Source: Alkaliphilus hydrothermalis (GTDB lineage: Bacteria > Bacillota > Clostridia > Peptostreptococcales > Natronincolaceae). From it: DNA of 64,000 nt. Location of the stretch: the NCBI RefSeq assembly GCF_016908555.1, contig NZ_JAFBEE010000005.1, forward strand, positions 62,001 to 126,000. The letters run 5' to 3'. A program made the translations under genes and the position numbers. How positions within the stretch are numbered: position 1 is the first letter of the stretch; each line of letters begins with the position of its first letter. The notes beneath the pieces were generated by a model that did not search any database, was not told the origin of the DNA, and was given only the letters and a program-made list of their open reading frames with translations. Shown in pieces: positions 8,654 to 16,815 of this stretch.

Positions 8654-9469
8654 CTATAGGATTATTTCAATGATGGATGCCATCCTTCCTGTATTCCCCT
8701 TCTCAAACCGATGAGAAAAGTATAGGTCGGTGTTACATCCAGTACAAATTCTACTCTTTACTATATTTCTATCTTGAATTCCGATTTCCTTTAGGGCTAC
8801 ACGGTTGGCCTCCCATAAATCAAGCATATATTTACCTCCATCCTTTGCAATAACAAAGGTTGAAGTATCTGTAAAATTCATGTTAAATTTTTCAACAACA
8901 TCCTCCGAGACCTCGTAACAGCATTGACCTATAGAAGGACCTATGACAACAATTATATCCTCAAGTCTTGATTGATATTCCTCCAGCATTTTCATCACTG
9001 TTTTCTGTCCTATTTTTAAAACAGTCCCAGACCATCCAGCATGGGCCAATCCTACAGCTTTTTGATGGGGGTCCACCATCAATAACGGTACACAGTCGGC
9101 AAAGTATGTAATCAAAGGAACTCCTCTTTCATTTGTAATCAATGCATCAATACTGTCGAAATCCATATCTCTAGTAAATCCCTTTCCTTTATCCTCTGCT
9201 GTCACCACCTTCACCTGATCCTTATGTACTTGGTCAGATGCCACAAGGTCGTCAAAGTTAACCCCTACTGCTTTACTAAAACGTTTTGTATTCTCGATAA
9301 TGTTATGGGGACTATCTGGAGTTAGTCGCCCTAGATTCAGTTGATTAAAGGGCTCTGGACTGACTCCCCCTATCCGAGTACTAAAGCCATGTCTCACAAA
9401 GGGAATTTCCTCTATCCTTTTAAATTTGACTACTTTTACTCCATCTTTTTCTATTATCTTAAAGTCCAT
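8654..9469 (-). CDS. pgeF: peptidoglycan editing factor PgeF (laccase domain, YlmD family)
   Basis: A 271-residue protein of the cupredoxin-like DUF152 family, called polyphenol oxidase or purine nucleoside phosphorylase in various reports, and shown in E. coli to keep L-Ser out of the murein stem. Family signatures TYFADCVPLL, GLAHAGWSGT and QCCYEVSEDV carry the metal-binding Cys and His residues. GGAGG precedes the ATG. It is located between nrdR and the response regulator gene; the linkage of ylmD to ylm/sigE-sigG genes is also known in Bacillus. Length is normal. Confidence 0.9.
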   Translation of the reverse strand: MDFKIIEKDGVKVVKFKRIEEIPFVRHGFSTRIGGVSPEPFNQLNLGRLTPDSPHNIIENTKRFSKAVGVNFDDLVASDQVHKDQVKVVTAEDKGKGFTRDMDFDSIDALITNERGVPLITYFADCVPLLMVDPHQKAVGLAHAGWSGTVLKIGQKTVMKMLEEYQSRLEDIIVVIGPSIGQCCYEVSEDVVEKFNMNFTDTSTFVIAKDGGKYMLDLWEANRVALKEIGIQDRNIVKSRICTGCNTDLYFSHRFEKGNTGRMASIIEIIL

Positions 9470-9495
9470 TTTTCTTTCCTCCCTTAAATAACTTC

Positions 9496-9527
9496 ACAAA
9501 AAAGGACAAGCGAAAAACCCTTGCCCC
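9496..9527 (-). terminator. probable terminator after nrdR
   Basis: GGGCAAG and CTTGTCC form a seven-base stem with one mismatch across a loop of about nine bases, followed by TTTTTT on the minus strand. Moderately strong; some read-through into pgeF is possible. Confidence 0.6.
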
Positions 9528-9539
9528 CCTAAAATCCTA

Positions 9540-10001
9540 TTAATCTTTTTTGTCCTTTAATAATTTCATCAATTCATCCATAAATGTATTAATATCCTTG
9601 AATTCCCTATAGACGGAGGCAAATCTAACATAAGCCACCTCATCTATGTCTTTTATTTTGTCCATTACTAAGCGACCGATTAACTCTGTAGTAACTTCTT
9701 TTTCCATAGAGTTGTACAGATGTTTTTCTATTTCTTCCACCATATGCTCTATTTTACTAAGGGCTACAGGTCTCTTTTCACAGGCCCTTATAATACCATT
9801 CATCATTTTATTTCGGTTAAAGGCCTCACGGTCACCACCCTTTTTAACTACGATTAAAGGTAATTCTTCTACTTTTTCATAGGTGGTAAATCTTTTGCCA
9901 CAAGCTATACATTCTCGTCTTCTTCTAATCGCCTGTCCTTCATCGGTAGGTCTGGAATCCACCACCTTTGACTCCTGATGTACACAAAATGGACAATTCA
10001 T
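9540..10001 (-). CDS. nrdR: transcriptional repressor NrdR
   Basis: A 153-residue regulator of ribonucleotide reductase genes. The zinc ribbon is complete (Cys3, Cys6, Cys31, Cys34) and the ATP-cone domain (about 49-139) starts at LIVVKKGGDREAFNRNK. Length and start MNCPFC are standard. A GGGGGG-rich ribosome-binding site precedes the ATG, and a clear sigma A promoter lies upstream. Its usual targets (nrd genes) are outside the window. Confidence 0.97.
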   Translation of the reverse strand: MNCPFCVHQESKVVDSRPTDEGQAIRRRRECIACGKRFTTYEKVEELPLIVVKKGGDREAFNRNKMMNGIIRACEKRPVALSKIEHMVEEIEKHLYNSMEKEVTTELIGRLVMDKIKDIDEVAYVRFASVYREFKDINTFMDELMKLLKDKKD

Positions 10002-10049
10002 AAAATCCCCCCCTCATTTCAGCCGAAATGCTTTATCTTACATGGTTTC

Positions 10050-10078
10050 ATTATAATATACAACATTTGCAATGTCTA
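10050..10078 (-). promoter_or_regulatory. sigma A promoter of nrdR with a spacer palindrome
   Basis: On the minus strand TAGACA (10073-10078), a 17-base spacer and TATAAT (10050-10055). The spacer and the edge of the -35 box hold the inverted repeat ACATT-TGC-AATGT (10063-10075), which could be an operator; it does not match the usual NrdR box well. Confidence 0.7.
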
Positions 10079-10088
10079 ATATTTTTAA

Positions 10089-10454
10089 TTATTTATCGTC
10101 CTTTGTTATCTCTTTTCTTATAAATTCTGGCTCCAGCACTACTTTTTTAGGCTCTTCCCCTCTAAATCTTTGATTGATGCTTTGATTATGACTTTGATTA
10201 TAGGCTTGGGGCTCTACAGTATTTTTCATTTCCACTAAGATAACATCTTCGCCTATTTTTTTGATCTGATCCCAACTAATCTCATATTCCACCTCTTTAC
10301 CAAATAAGCCTAAAAACTTTCCTGTCCCAGGAATGATAATGGCATTTACTCTCCCCTTTGCCAAATCCACCTCTAAATCCATGATCATGCCGATTCTTTT
10401 ACCATCGGTGGTGTTAATGACTTCCTTTTGTGTTAAATCCGATGCCCTCAACAT
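10089..10454 (-). CDS. YlmC/YmxH family PRC-barrel sporulation protein
   Basis: The start is placed at the ATG complementary to 10452-10454 because GGAGGG lies just before it; the longer frame upstream has no ribosome-binding site. The 121-residue product starts MLRASDLTQKEVINT and has a PRC-barrel fold (residues about 1-80), with the family segment IIPGTGKFLGLFGKEVEYEI. The C-terminal 40 residues are polar, Gln and Asn rich. YmxH/YlmC genes are regularly next to sigG or sigE. The molecular role is unknown. Confidence 0.85.
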   Translation of the reverse strand: MLRASDLTQKEVINTTDGKRIGMIMDLEVDLAKGRVNAIIIPGTGKFLGLFGKEVEYEISWDQIKKIGEDVILVEMKNTVEPQAYNQSHNQSINQRFRGEEPKKVVLEPEFIRKEITKDDK

Positions 10455-10596
10455 AAATATCCCTCCTAATCTATCCCATTCAATCCGACAATATTCAGAC
10501 CAAGTTTTGACGACTCTATACATGGAACTTGCTTTTTATTTATATATATATTTATAGACTTGTCTAAGGATTTATGACTAAATTAGAAAAGTAATT

Positions 10597-10621
10597 TTAA
10601 AAAGCCACCCAACAGGGTGAC
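10597..10621 (-). terminator. terminator at the end of sigG
   Basis: GTCACCC and GGGTGGC form a seven-base stem with a four-base loop followed by TTTTT on the minus strand; the stem overlaps the last base of the sigG stop codon. Confidence 0.85.
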
Positions 10622-11394
10622 TAAATAAACTTCCTCATATGCTTCAATGCCGTTTTTTCTAATCTTGAGACTTGGGCTTGGGAGATGCCAATTTCATCGG
10701 CAACCTCCATTTGGGTCCTTCCTTCAAAGAAACGAAGGGATAGTATTAGTTTTTCACGATCATTTAATCGTCTCATGGCCTCATTTAAGGCTATATTGTC
10801 AATCCAACATTCATCTTCGCTTTTTTCATCACTGACTTGGTCCATGACAAAGATAGTATCACCACTATCATGGTAAATCGGCTCAAATAGTGATACAGGG
10901 TCTTGAATGGCATCTAGGGCAAAAACTACATCTTCTCTGGGAATCTCCAGTTGTTTTGCAATCTCCGTTACTGTAGGTTCCTTCCCATGCTTATTTGTCA
11001 ATTGATCCCTTACCTGTAGTGCCTTGTAGGCAGTATCTCTAAGAGAGCGACTCACCCGTATTGAGTTGTTGTCCCTCAAGTATCTTCTAATCTCCCCAAT
11101 AATCATCGGTACAGCATAGGTAGAAAATCTAACATTTTGACTTAAATCAAAATTATCAATAGCCTTCATCAATCCTATACATCCCACCTGAAACAAATCA
11201 TCAACGTGCTCTCCTCGATTATTAAACCGCTGAATCACACTTAACACTAATCTTAAATTCCCTTGAATAAATTCTTCACGGGCTGAATTATCCCCCTTGT
11301 GGATTCGATCAAAGAGCTTTCGCATATGTTGATTTGTTAACACTGGTAATTCTGATGTATTCACTCCGCAAATTTCTACTTTGTTTATGTGCAT
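10621..11394 (-). CDS. sigG: forespore RNA polymerase sigma factor SigG
   Basis: A 257-residue sigma factor driving late forespore genes. The N-terminus MHINKVEICGVNTSELPVL is the conserved SigG opening. Region 2 (about 42-110) contains DDLFQVGCIGLMKAIDNFD; region 3 follows; region 4 ends with the helix-turn-helix VADEIGISQAQVSRLEK. It is separated from sigE by a strong hairpin and 275 bases, so it has its own transcription start, as in other spore formers. SD AAAGGA is rather distant from the ATG (about 13 bases), which may reduce translation. Confidence 0.97.
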   Translation of the reverse strand: MHINKVEICGVNTSELPVLTNQHMRKLFDRIHKGDNSAREEFIQGNLRLVLSVIQRFNNRGEHVDDLFQVGCIGLMKAIDNFDLSQNVRFSTYAVPMIIGEIRRYLRDNNSIRVSRSLRDTAYKALQVRDQLTNKHGKEPTVTEIAKQLEIPREDVVFALDAIQDPVSLFEPIYHDSGDTIFVMDQVSDEKSEDECWIDNIALNEAMRRLNDREKLILSLRFFEGRTQMEVADEIGISQAQVSRLEKTALKHMRKFI

Positions 11395-11441
11395 AGTAAA
11401 ATTTCAGTCCTTTCACAATGAATTACCCCTTTACTATTTTA

Positions 11442-11469
11442 ATTATTGACGGATTGTTCTTTTTTATAC
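11442..11469 (-). promoter_or_regulatory. weak candidate sigma F/G promoter of sigG
   Basis: GTATA (11465-11469), a 14-base spacer and GTCAATAAT (11442-11450) on the minus strand. The -35 element fits sigma F/G; the -10 element has GT in place of GG, and the spacing is one base short. Position (about 45 bases before the sigG start) is right, but the sequence match alone is not conclusive. Confidence 0.35.
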
Positions 11470-11576
11470 GAATATAGAGAGTCCTCAAGTAAAGATTCTA
11501 TTGGTAATTTATACTATAAAAAATCCTCCATTGATAGACGATTTAAGCCATCAAAACTAATCATCTTCACCACAGC

Positions 11577-11633
11577 AAAAAGCCAGCACCCTTGCGTATT
11601 TTTATATACGCTTTTAGTGGTGACTGGCTTTTC
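11577..11633. terminator. bidirectional hairpin terminator between sigE and sigG
   Basis: AAAAGCCAG (11578-11586) pairs with CTGGCTTTT (11624-11632), extended by CACC/GGTG after a bulge and by an inner GCGTAT/ATACGC stem. T runs follow in both directions. It ends the spoIIGA-sigE transcript. Confidence 0.85.
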
Positions 11634-11669
11634 TGTCCTTCAATCAGTTTATTGGCTTGTATAATAGCT

Positions 11670-12404
11670 TTAGACCATCCGATTGATTTCTTTTTGTAGT
11701 CGAACAACGATTCTCTTTTCCAATCTAGATATGTAGGACTGGGAGATTCCCAAAATATCAGCTACTTCTTTTTGAGTTTTTTCTTGCCCAGAAAATAATC
11801 CAAAACGAAGCTCCATTATTTTCTTTTCTCTTTTTGATAATTTATTTAGTGCAATTTTTAATAGTTCTTTATCTACTTCTTCTTCTAAAAACTTATAAAT
11901 AATGTCATTTTCTGTTCCCAGTATGTCCGATAATAGTAATTCGTTGCCATCCCAATCTATGTTTAGGGGCTCATCAAAGGAGACCTCCATCCTTACCTTA
12001 TTATTTCTTCTCAGATACATCAGGATTTCATTTTCTATACACCTAGATGCATAGGTGGCTAATTTAATATTTTTATCTGGATTAAAGGTATTGACAGCTT
12101 TTATTAGACCTATAGTGCCAATGGAAATTAAATCTTCAACCCCTACACCAGTATTCTCAAATTTTCTTGCTATATAGACTACTAAGCGAAGATTCCTCTC
12201 AATCAAGATGGTTCTTACAGTACTTTCATCATCCCTTAGCTTTGCAATTAAGTACATTTCTTCTTCATTGGTCAAGGGTGGGGGTAATGCTTCACTACCT
12301 CCAATGTAAAATACACTCTCTTCTTCAAATATATTTAATTTTCGCTTTAATTTTATAAGATAGTACCTAATCACCAATCTACATTTTGACAAGAATAATT
12401 TCAC
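11670..12404 (-). CDS. sigE: mother-cell sigma factor SigE precursor (pro-sigma E)
   Basis: A 244-residue early mother-cell sigma factor made as an inactive precursor. The hydrophobic and basic N-terminal pro-sequence (about 29 residues, MKLFLSKCRLVIRYYLIKLK) holds it at the membrane until SpoIIGA cleaves near FEEESVFYIGGSE. Region 2 contains VEDLISIGTIGLIKAVNTF, region 4 ends with VADILGISQSYISRLEK. The start codon is GTG with GAGGAGG upstream. It follows spoIIGA by 33 bases, the classical spoIIG operon. Confidence 0.97.
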   Translation of the reverse strand: MKLFLSKCRLVIRYYLIKLKRKLNIFEEESVFYIGGSEALPPPLTNEEEMYLIAKLRDDESTVRTILIERNLRLVVYIARKFENTGVGVEDLISIGTIGLIKAVNTFNPDKNIKLATYASRCIENEILMYLRRNNKVRMEVSFDEPLNIDWDGNELLLSDILGTENDIIYKFLEEEVDKELLKIALNKLSKREKKIMELRFGLFSGQEKTQKEVADILGISQSYISRLEKRIVVRLQKEINRMV

Positions 12405-12437
12405 TTTGCAAACCTCCTCAAAGTCTTCTAATAGTTT

Positions 12438-13328
12438 TTATACTAAATCTGGATGTAATAATGCTCTATAATCGCCTGTTTTAGAAAGCCGCTTACTATA
12501 AATTGCGATTATGATCTCTTGAACGTTTTTTAGATCAGATTCCCTTTCGATCACTACAGAATCAGGCTTGAATCCCACCAACATTCCATTTTCTGTACCA
12601 AGGGCTTGAAAAGGAATGAATCTTAATCTAGTCATCCAGGGGGTATTGTGTAGTAGCATTGTTATTTCATCAAAGTTAGGAAACTTTGAGCCAATGAAGG
12701 CATTTTTAAGATACTCTGGAAATAGTTTTAGAACTGCATCATATTCCACGATCATAACGGGATAACTTGTAATGGGGTCCTTTAGAGAGTTTCCTGTATC
12801 CACTAATCCCTTCAGCTCCACCAGTTCTCCATTCATTTCTATTTTTACATTGGTATAGATTTTTTCTCTGGATAATTGTTTTTGGATATAACCCCAGCAG
12901 AAATTCACCAACATATAAGCAAAACCACAGGATAGCATAATATTTTTTAAGGATATATTTGTTGTATAAAAAATCCCATTACTGATAATGCCATTAAAGC
13001 TAGTAAAATAAAATAATGCGAATGCCGCTCCCCCAAAAATCAGTGTAATAAGATAAAAGATTCCTAGTAAACGAAAGAAATCCCTGAATCTATAGGGGGA
13101 AAATCCCACAATAATAATTAACATGGAGCATGCCACCTTCATCAACATTGAATACATGAAATGAAGTGAAGGAAAAAATAGTATAAAGGCATATAAAGCC
13201 CCCATTGATGATGCCAATACCAACCTAAGCTTCCTAGATTCTACTTTCCCAAACTTAGCTGTTAGGGATAATATAATAAAATTCATTATGAAATTTTCAA
13301 GAAAAACATATTCAGCATAAACAATCAT
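12438..13328 (-). CDS. spoIIGA: sigma E processing aspartic peptidase SpoIIGA
   Basis: A 296-residue membrane protease that cleaves pro-sigma E in the mother cell after a forespore signal. Five hydrophobic segments occupy residues 1-145. The soluble domain carries the aspartic peptidase motif LVDTGNSL with catalytic Asp177. The C-terminal segment has the family motif IPFQALGTENGMLVGFKPD. GGGGGTG precedes the ATG. It is first in the operon with sigE. Confidence 0.95.
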   Translation of the reverse strand: MIVYAEYVFLENFIMNFIILSLTAKFGKVESRKLRLVLASSMGALYAFILFFPSLHFMYSMLMKVACSMLIIIVGFSPYRFRDFFRLLGIFYLITLIFGGAAFALFYFTSFNGIISNGIFYTTNISLKNIMLSCGFAYMLVNFCWGYIQKQLSREKIYTNVKIEMNGELVELKGLVDTGNSLKDPITSYPVMIVEYDAVLKLFPEYLKNAFIGSKFPNFDEITMLLHNTPWMTRLRFIPFQALGTENGMLVGFKPDSVVIERESDLKNVQEIIIAIYSKRLSKTGDYRALLHPDLV

Positions 13329-13398
13329 TTTTACACCCCCAAGAGGGACAAATTATATACTACTATACACATATTCACTTGAGATTAACTTTATGTAT

Positions 13399-13445
13399 AT
13401 TATATAAAAAATCAAGCTAGTTTTCTGTCATTTTATGAAGTCGAA
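13399..13445 (-). promoter_or_regulatory. spoIIGA promoter, long-spacer type with possible Spo0A boxes
   Basis: On the minus strand ATGACA (13426-13431) and TATAAT (13399-13404) are 21 bases apart, close to the 22-base spacing of the Spo0A-activated B. subtilis spoIIG promoter. A core Spo0A box TTCGAC (13439-13445, complement GTCGAA) lies just upstream, and a second weaker one overlaps the -35. The rest of the 305-base gap before ftsZ (13446-13591) holds no gene apart from a possible 16-codon ORF on the plus strand. Confidence 0.55.
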
Positions 13446-13591
13446 ATTCTTCTAAAAAAGTCCATAAAAAAACCAAAGGACAGTCTAATCCTCTGTTTTA
13501 ATTGGTCTATAAGGTATTATTCTACTAATTTTACTAAATTATTATACAACTGTTCTTATCGGAGGGAGATGATGGCTGTTGGAAAAGTCCA

Positions 13592-13622
13592 CAAAATAAG
13601 CCCAGGGGCTGATCCCTGAGCT
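13592..13622 (-). terminator. terminator after ftsZ
   Basis: AGCTCAGGG and CCCTGGGCT pair with one mismatch around a six-base loop, followed on the minus strand by TATTTTG. It separates the cell division transcript from spoIIG. Confidence 0.7.
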
Positions 13623-13633
13623 TTAACTCACAT

Positions 13634-14731
13634 CTATTTTTTTCTTCTTAGGAAAATTGGTATATCTAAATCATCAGCTTTTACTTTTTCTTCACAACCT
13701 GCAGCCGCTACTTCTTTAGCATCTTTAGCAGATTCAGAAATCAATAGCTTCCCTTGCTTGTCTACGTCAGCTAAAAAGCCCTTCTCAAATCCAGTAGCAA
13801 TAACTGTGATTCTAATTTCATCCTTAAGTTCTTCATTGATTACAGCACCAAAGATAATATTTGCATCTTCATCGGCTGCCTCAGTTACTAATTCAGCTGC
13901 TTCATTAACTTCAAATAATCCTAATCCTGAGCCACCAGTGATATTTAATAATACACCCTTAGCTCCTTTTATTGAAGTCTCTAACAAAGGACTGTGGATT
14001 GCCTGCTTCGCCGCCTCTACCGCACGATTTTCTCCACTGGCACGGCCGATTCCCATATGGGCTAGACCCTGCTCCAACATGATTGTTTTAACATCGGCAA
14101 AGTCAAGATTTACTAGTCCTGGTACAGCGATTAAGTCTGAAATACCTTGAACCCCTTGCTTCAATATATCGTCAGCAATTCTAAAGGCCTCTAACATAGT
14201 TGTCTTCTTCTCAATTACCTGTAATAATCGATCATTCGGAATTGTCACTAAAGTATCTACTCTTCCCTTTAACTCTTCAATTCCTTGTTCTGCATGGGTT
14301 AATCTTCTTTTACCTTCAAATGTAAAGGGCTTTGTTACTACCCCTACAGTTAAAATGCCCATTTCCTTTGCTACTTCTGCTACAATAGGCGCTGCCCCAG
14401 TACCTGTTCCACCACCCATACCTGCAGTTACAAATACCATATCAGAACCTTGAAGTAGCTTACAAATATCCTCTCTACTTTCTTCAGCAGCCTTACGCCC
14501 CACCTCTGGATTAGCACCAGCTCCTAATCCCTTAGTAAGTTTTTCACCAATTTGTATTTTATGTTCAGCTTTAGAAGTGTATAAAGCTTGTTTATCTGTA
14601 TTAACAGCGATAAATTCAACGCCCTTTAAACCAGACTCAATCATACGATTAACGGCATTATTTCCACCACCGCCAACACCGATTACTTTGATATGAGCAA
14701 ATTGTTCCATATCTACATCAAATTCTAACAC
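13634..14731 (-). CDS. ftsZ: cell division protein FtsZ
   Basis: A 365-residue tubulin-like GTPase forming the Z ring. The GTP site is seen as GVGGGGNNAVNRM (about residues 17-29) and the tubulin signature GGGTGTGAAP (about 105-114), with the T7 loop NLDFADVKTIM. After the core a short linker leads to the conserved tail DLDIPIFLRRKK that binds FtsA or SepF. The start is GTG with AGGGGG upstream. It stands 254 bases from the sbp gene, and no ftsA is next to it. Confidence 0.98.
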   Translation of the reverse strand: MLEFDVDMEQFAHIKVIGVGGGGNNAVNRMIESGLKGVEFIAVNTDKQALYTSKAEHKIQIGEKLTKGLGAGANPEVGRKAAEESREDICKLLQGSDMVFVTAGMGGGTGTGAAPIVAEVAKEMGILTVGVVTKPFTFEGKRRLTHAEQGIEELKGRVDTLVTIPNDRLLQVIEKKTTMLEAFRIADDILKQGVQGISDLIAVPGLVNLDFADVKTIMLEQGLAHMGIGRASGENRAVEAAKQAIHSPLLETSIKGAKGVLLNITGGSGLGLFEVNEAAELVTEAADEDANIIFGAVINEELKDEIRITVIATGFEKGFLADVDKQGKLLISESAKDAKEVAAAGCEEKVKADDLDIPIFLRRKK

Positions 14732-14985
14732 AGTATTACCCCCTTGTTATGTATATAAGCTTTTATAGTTGTTTGATCGTAGCATTAGATTACTTGTCCT
14801 ATTTTTTACTTTAACATACAGCAATCATAATAGCTATAGGCTAAAGTACTAAATTTACAATAGGTTTAAAAGTATTTTACAGCTGATAAGGTTCAAGTTA
14901 ATGATGATAATTTAAAATAATAATACTATTAACTAATTCAACAAAAATAACAAATTTCCTCTTAATTATTTAGGATATTTATGGA

Positions 14986-15330
14986 TTATGATAATTTTTT
15001 TCTTTCAACGATTAAATATCTCCTAATCATGGCAAAGTTTTGGAATAATCGATTTCCAAATGCAAATATTGCTGCATAATAAAGAGGTACTCCTATTCGA
15101 TCCCCAATATATGCTAGAATTCCAGCTAAAATTGCATTTCCAAAAAAACCTGAAACAAAAATCTCTGTATTAAATTTGTTTTCCATATTTGACCTCAATG
15201 CTCCAAAAACTGAGTCAAGGGCCGCTAAGATTGCAACTGAAATATATAATGAATAGGTGGTTGGATATTCTATCGGCAAATAAAGTCCTAAGACAATTCC
15301 GATCACTAATCCGATTAAGGCTATAATCAT
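14986..15330 (-). CDS. sbp: small basic family protein (DUF1290)
   Basis: A 114-residue membrane protein with four hydrophobic segments, beginning MIIALIGLVIGIVLGLYLP. It matches the Sbp/DUF1290 family found between ftsQ-like and ftsA/ftsZ genes in Gram-positive bacteria. Function is unknown; linkage suggests a division role. GGAAGGTG precedes the ATG, and the gene is two bases after a DUF881 gene. Confidence 0.88.
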   Translation of the reverse strand: MIIALIGLVIGIVLGLYLPIEYPTTYSLYISVAILAALDSVFGALRSNMENKFNTEIFVSGFFGNAILAGILAYIGDRIGVPLYYAAIFAFGNRLFQNFAMIRRYLIVERKKLS

Positions 15331-15332
15331 TT

Positions 15333-16055
15333 TTATTCACCTTCCTTTAATTTAATATATTGAGTAGAAACGCTTCCAGTATGCTTAGGAATTCTTACCC
15401 TAGGACTTGTCTGTGATTCGACGATGATTCCATAGAATTCACTGAGCATGTATCCATGGGATTCGGGGGACTTCACAGCAGCTTCTAATGTAGCCGGATC
15501 TCCAATTGCCTTAATAATAAACGGTTGACCGTAGGTATGTTCATCTATAGTGATGGTGGGACCTGCACACTTGATCTTTGTATTTGAAATAATCCGCTGT
15601 CCATTAATGGATATCGCCTCTGCCCCAGCAAAACGTAATTCATTAAGGATAGCCACCACATCTTCTTCATGGATAATTAGGTTTACTGGGTCTTCCCATT
15701 CATACATTTCCCGCTCTGCATCACTCAATTTAACAATTATACCAGAACCTTCCAAATCAACAAAACCACTGTATAGCTTAAGCTTATTTATTTCACTGTG
15801 GAGTACTTCTACAATACTTACTTCATTTTCACTGGCTTTTTGGTATTCTTCTAACCGGTTTTTTTTATCCCTCAACAGTCCCAGTAGATTTTCCAATTCT
15901 GCCTTTTCTTTGTTAACTTCATTTTGAAGATCCGACATTGTCTTTAGACTAACAAAACTATAATCCTCATTCATATTCATCAATTGAATGGTTAAAACAA
16001 ATCCCAATATCATAAAGATTATCAGCATAATCCCGTTGTTATAGATTTTTTTCAT
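15333..16055 (-). CDS. DUF881 protein (YlxW/YlxX-like), copy 2
   Basis: A 240-residue protein with one N-terminal membrane segment (about 8-26), a coiled coil (about 40-85, rich in Glu, Lys, Leu) and the DUF881 domain (about 95-235) with NELRFAGAEAISINGQRI. It is a tandem paralog of the upstream gene. DUF881 proteins accompany ftsQ and sbp in many Firmicutes and probably act at the division site outside the membrane; the mechanism is unknown. Confidence 0.88.
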   Translation of the reverse strand: MKKIYNNGIMLIIFMILGFVLTIQLMNMNEDYSFVSLKTMSDLQNEVNKEKAELENLLGLLRDKKNRLEEYQKASENEVSIVEVLHSEINKLKLYSGFVDLEGSGIIVKLSDAEREMYEWEDPVNLIIHEEDVVAILNELRFAGAEAISINGQRIISNTKIKCAGPTITIDEHTYGQPFIIKAIGDPATLEAAVKSPESHGYMLSEFYGIIVESQTSPRVRIPKHTGSVSTQYIKLKEGE

Positions 16056-16078
16056 GATTCGTTACCCACCTTTATTCA

Positions 16079-16804
16079 CTACTGACCAATATCCAATGGC
16101 TTAGCAAATTTAAAATTAGTGACTTTTGTATACCGAGGAAGCTCAATGGAATTCTGTTTTTTTACATTGATGTTTATCAAACCCATTTCCTTAATATTCC
16201 ACACGACCCCAAATCTCATATTCATAGCTGCCTCCAAGGTTTCTGGATTTCCTATTGCCATGATTTGATATGGAGGATTAGTTGGTACAGAATTAATATA
16301 CAAAGCATTCGAGGTATAGTAAATCTCTGTCGTAGCCATATATCTTTGGTCATTAATAGCAATGGCTTCTGCACCAGCGGCATTCAGCTTATTGATAATA
16401 TCCAACATGTATTCATAATTATATTGCAAGAAACTACCTTCAGTTGGATATTCTGTAGGCGCATCCTCTAAGGTAATTACAATACCATCACCCTCTACAG
16501 AACTATACCCCGATAAAATTTGGTATTTTTGCAAGTCATTTTTTAGGTTTTTAATTATGAAACTCTCATCTACTTCACTTTGTTCATATTCCTTTAATCG
16601 GCGATCTAGTTCCACCATTTCCTTATTTAAGCGATCCTTTTCAGTCCTCACTCGCTTAAGTTCTACAGTTAATTGTTGGGCTCTTTGGGTGGACAAAAAA
16701 CCACCATCAGTCGTATTTCGCACCGTCTTAAATTGCATAGAAATAATTAAACCTAAAACTAAACAAACCAGGCCTAAGGCTAGTTTCCCCTTTATATCCT
16801 TCAT
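16079..16804 (-). CDS. DUF881 protein (YlxW/YlxX-like), copy 1
   Basis: A 241-residue protein with an N-terminal membrane segment (about 6-23), a coiled coil (about 40-80) and the DUF881 domain with NKLNAAGAEAIAINDQRYM. It shares the whole layout with the following gene, which shows a tandem duplication. The start ATG is 11 bases after ftsQ with AGGAGG upstream. It ends 23 bases before copy 2. Confidence 0.88.
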   Translation of the reverse strand: MKDIKGKLALGLVCLVLGLIISMQFKTVRNTTDGGFLSTQRAQQLTVELKRVRTEKDRLNKEMVELDRRLKEYEQSEVDESFIIKNLKNDLQKYQILSGYSSVEGDGIVITLEDAPTEYPTEGSFLQYNYEYMLDIINKLNAAGAEAIAINDQRYMATTEIYYTSNALYINSVPTNPPYQIMAIGNPETLEAAMNMRFGVVWNIKEMGLININVKKQNSIELPRYTKVTNFKFAKPLDIGQ

Positions 16805-16815
16805 TTTTTATCCTC

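Noticed and set aside
10455..10523. Upstream extension of the YmxH-type gene (23 extra codons)
   Set aside because: No ribosome-binding site at the upstream ATG, and the family begins at MLRASDL, which follows GGAGGG.
13758..14150. Long open frame on the plus strand inside ftsZ (130 codons)
   Set aside because: It is antisense to ftsZ, has a Ser/Ala/Pro-rich product as expected for a complementary frame, and no ribosome-binding site.
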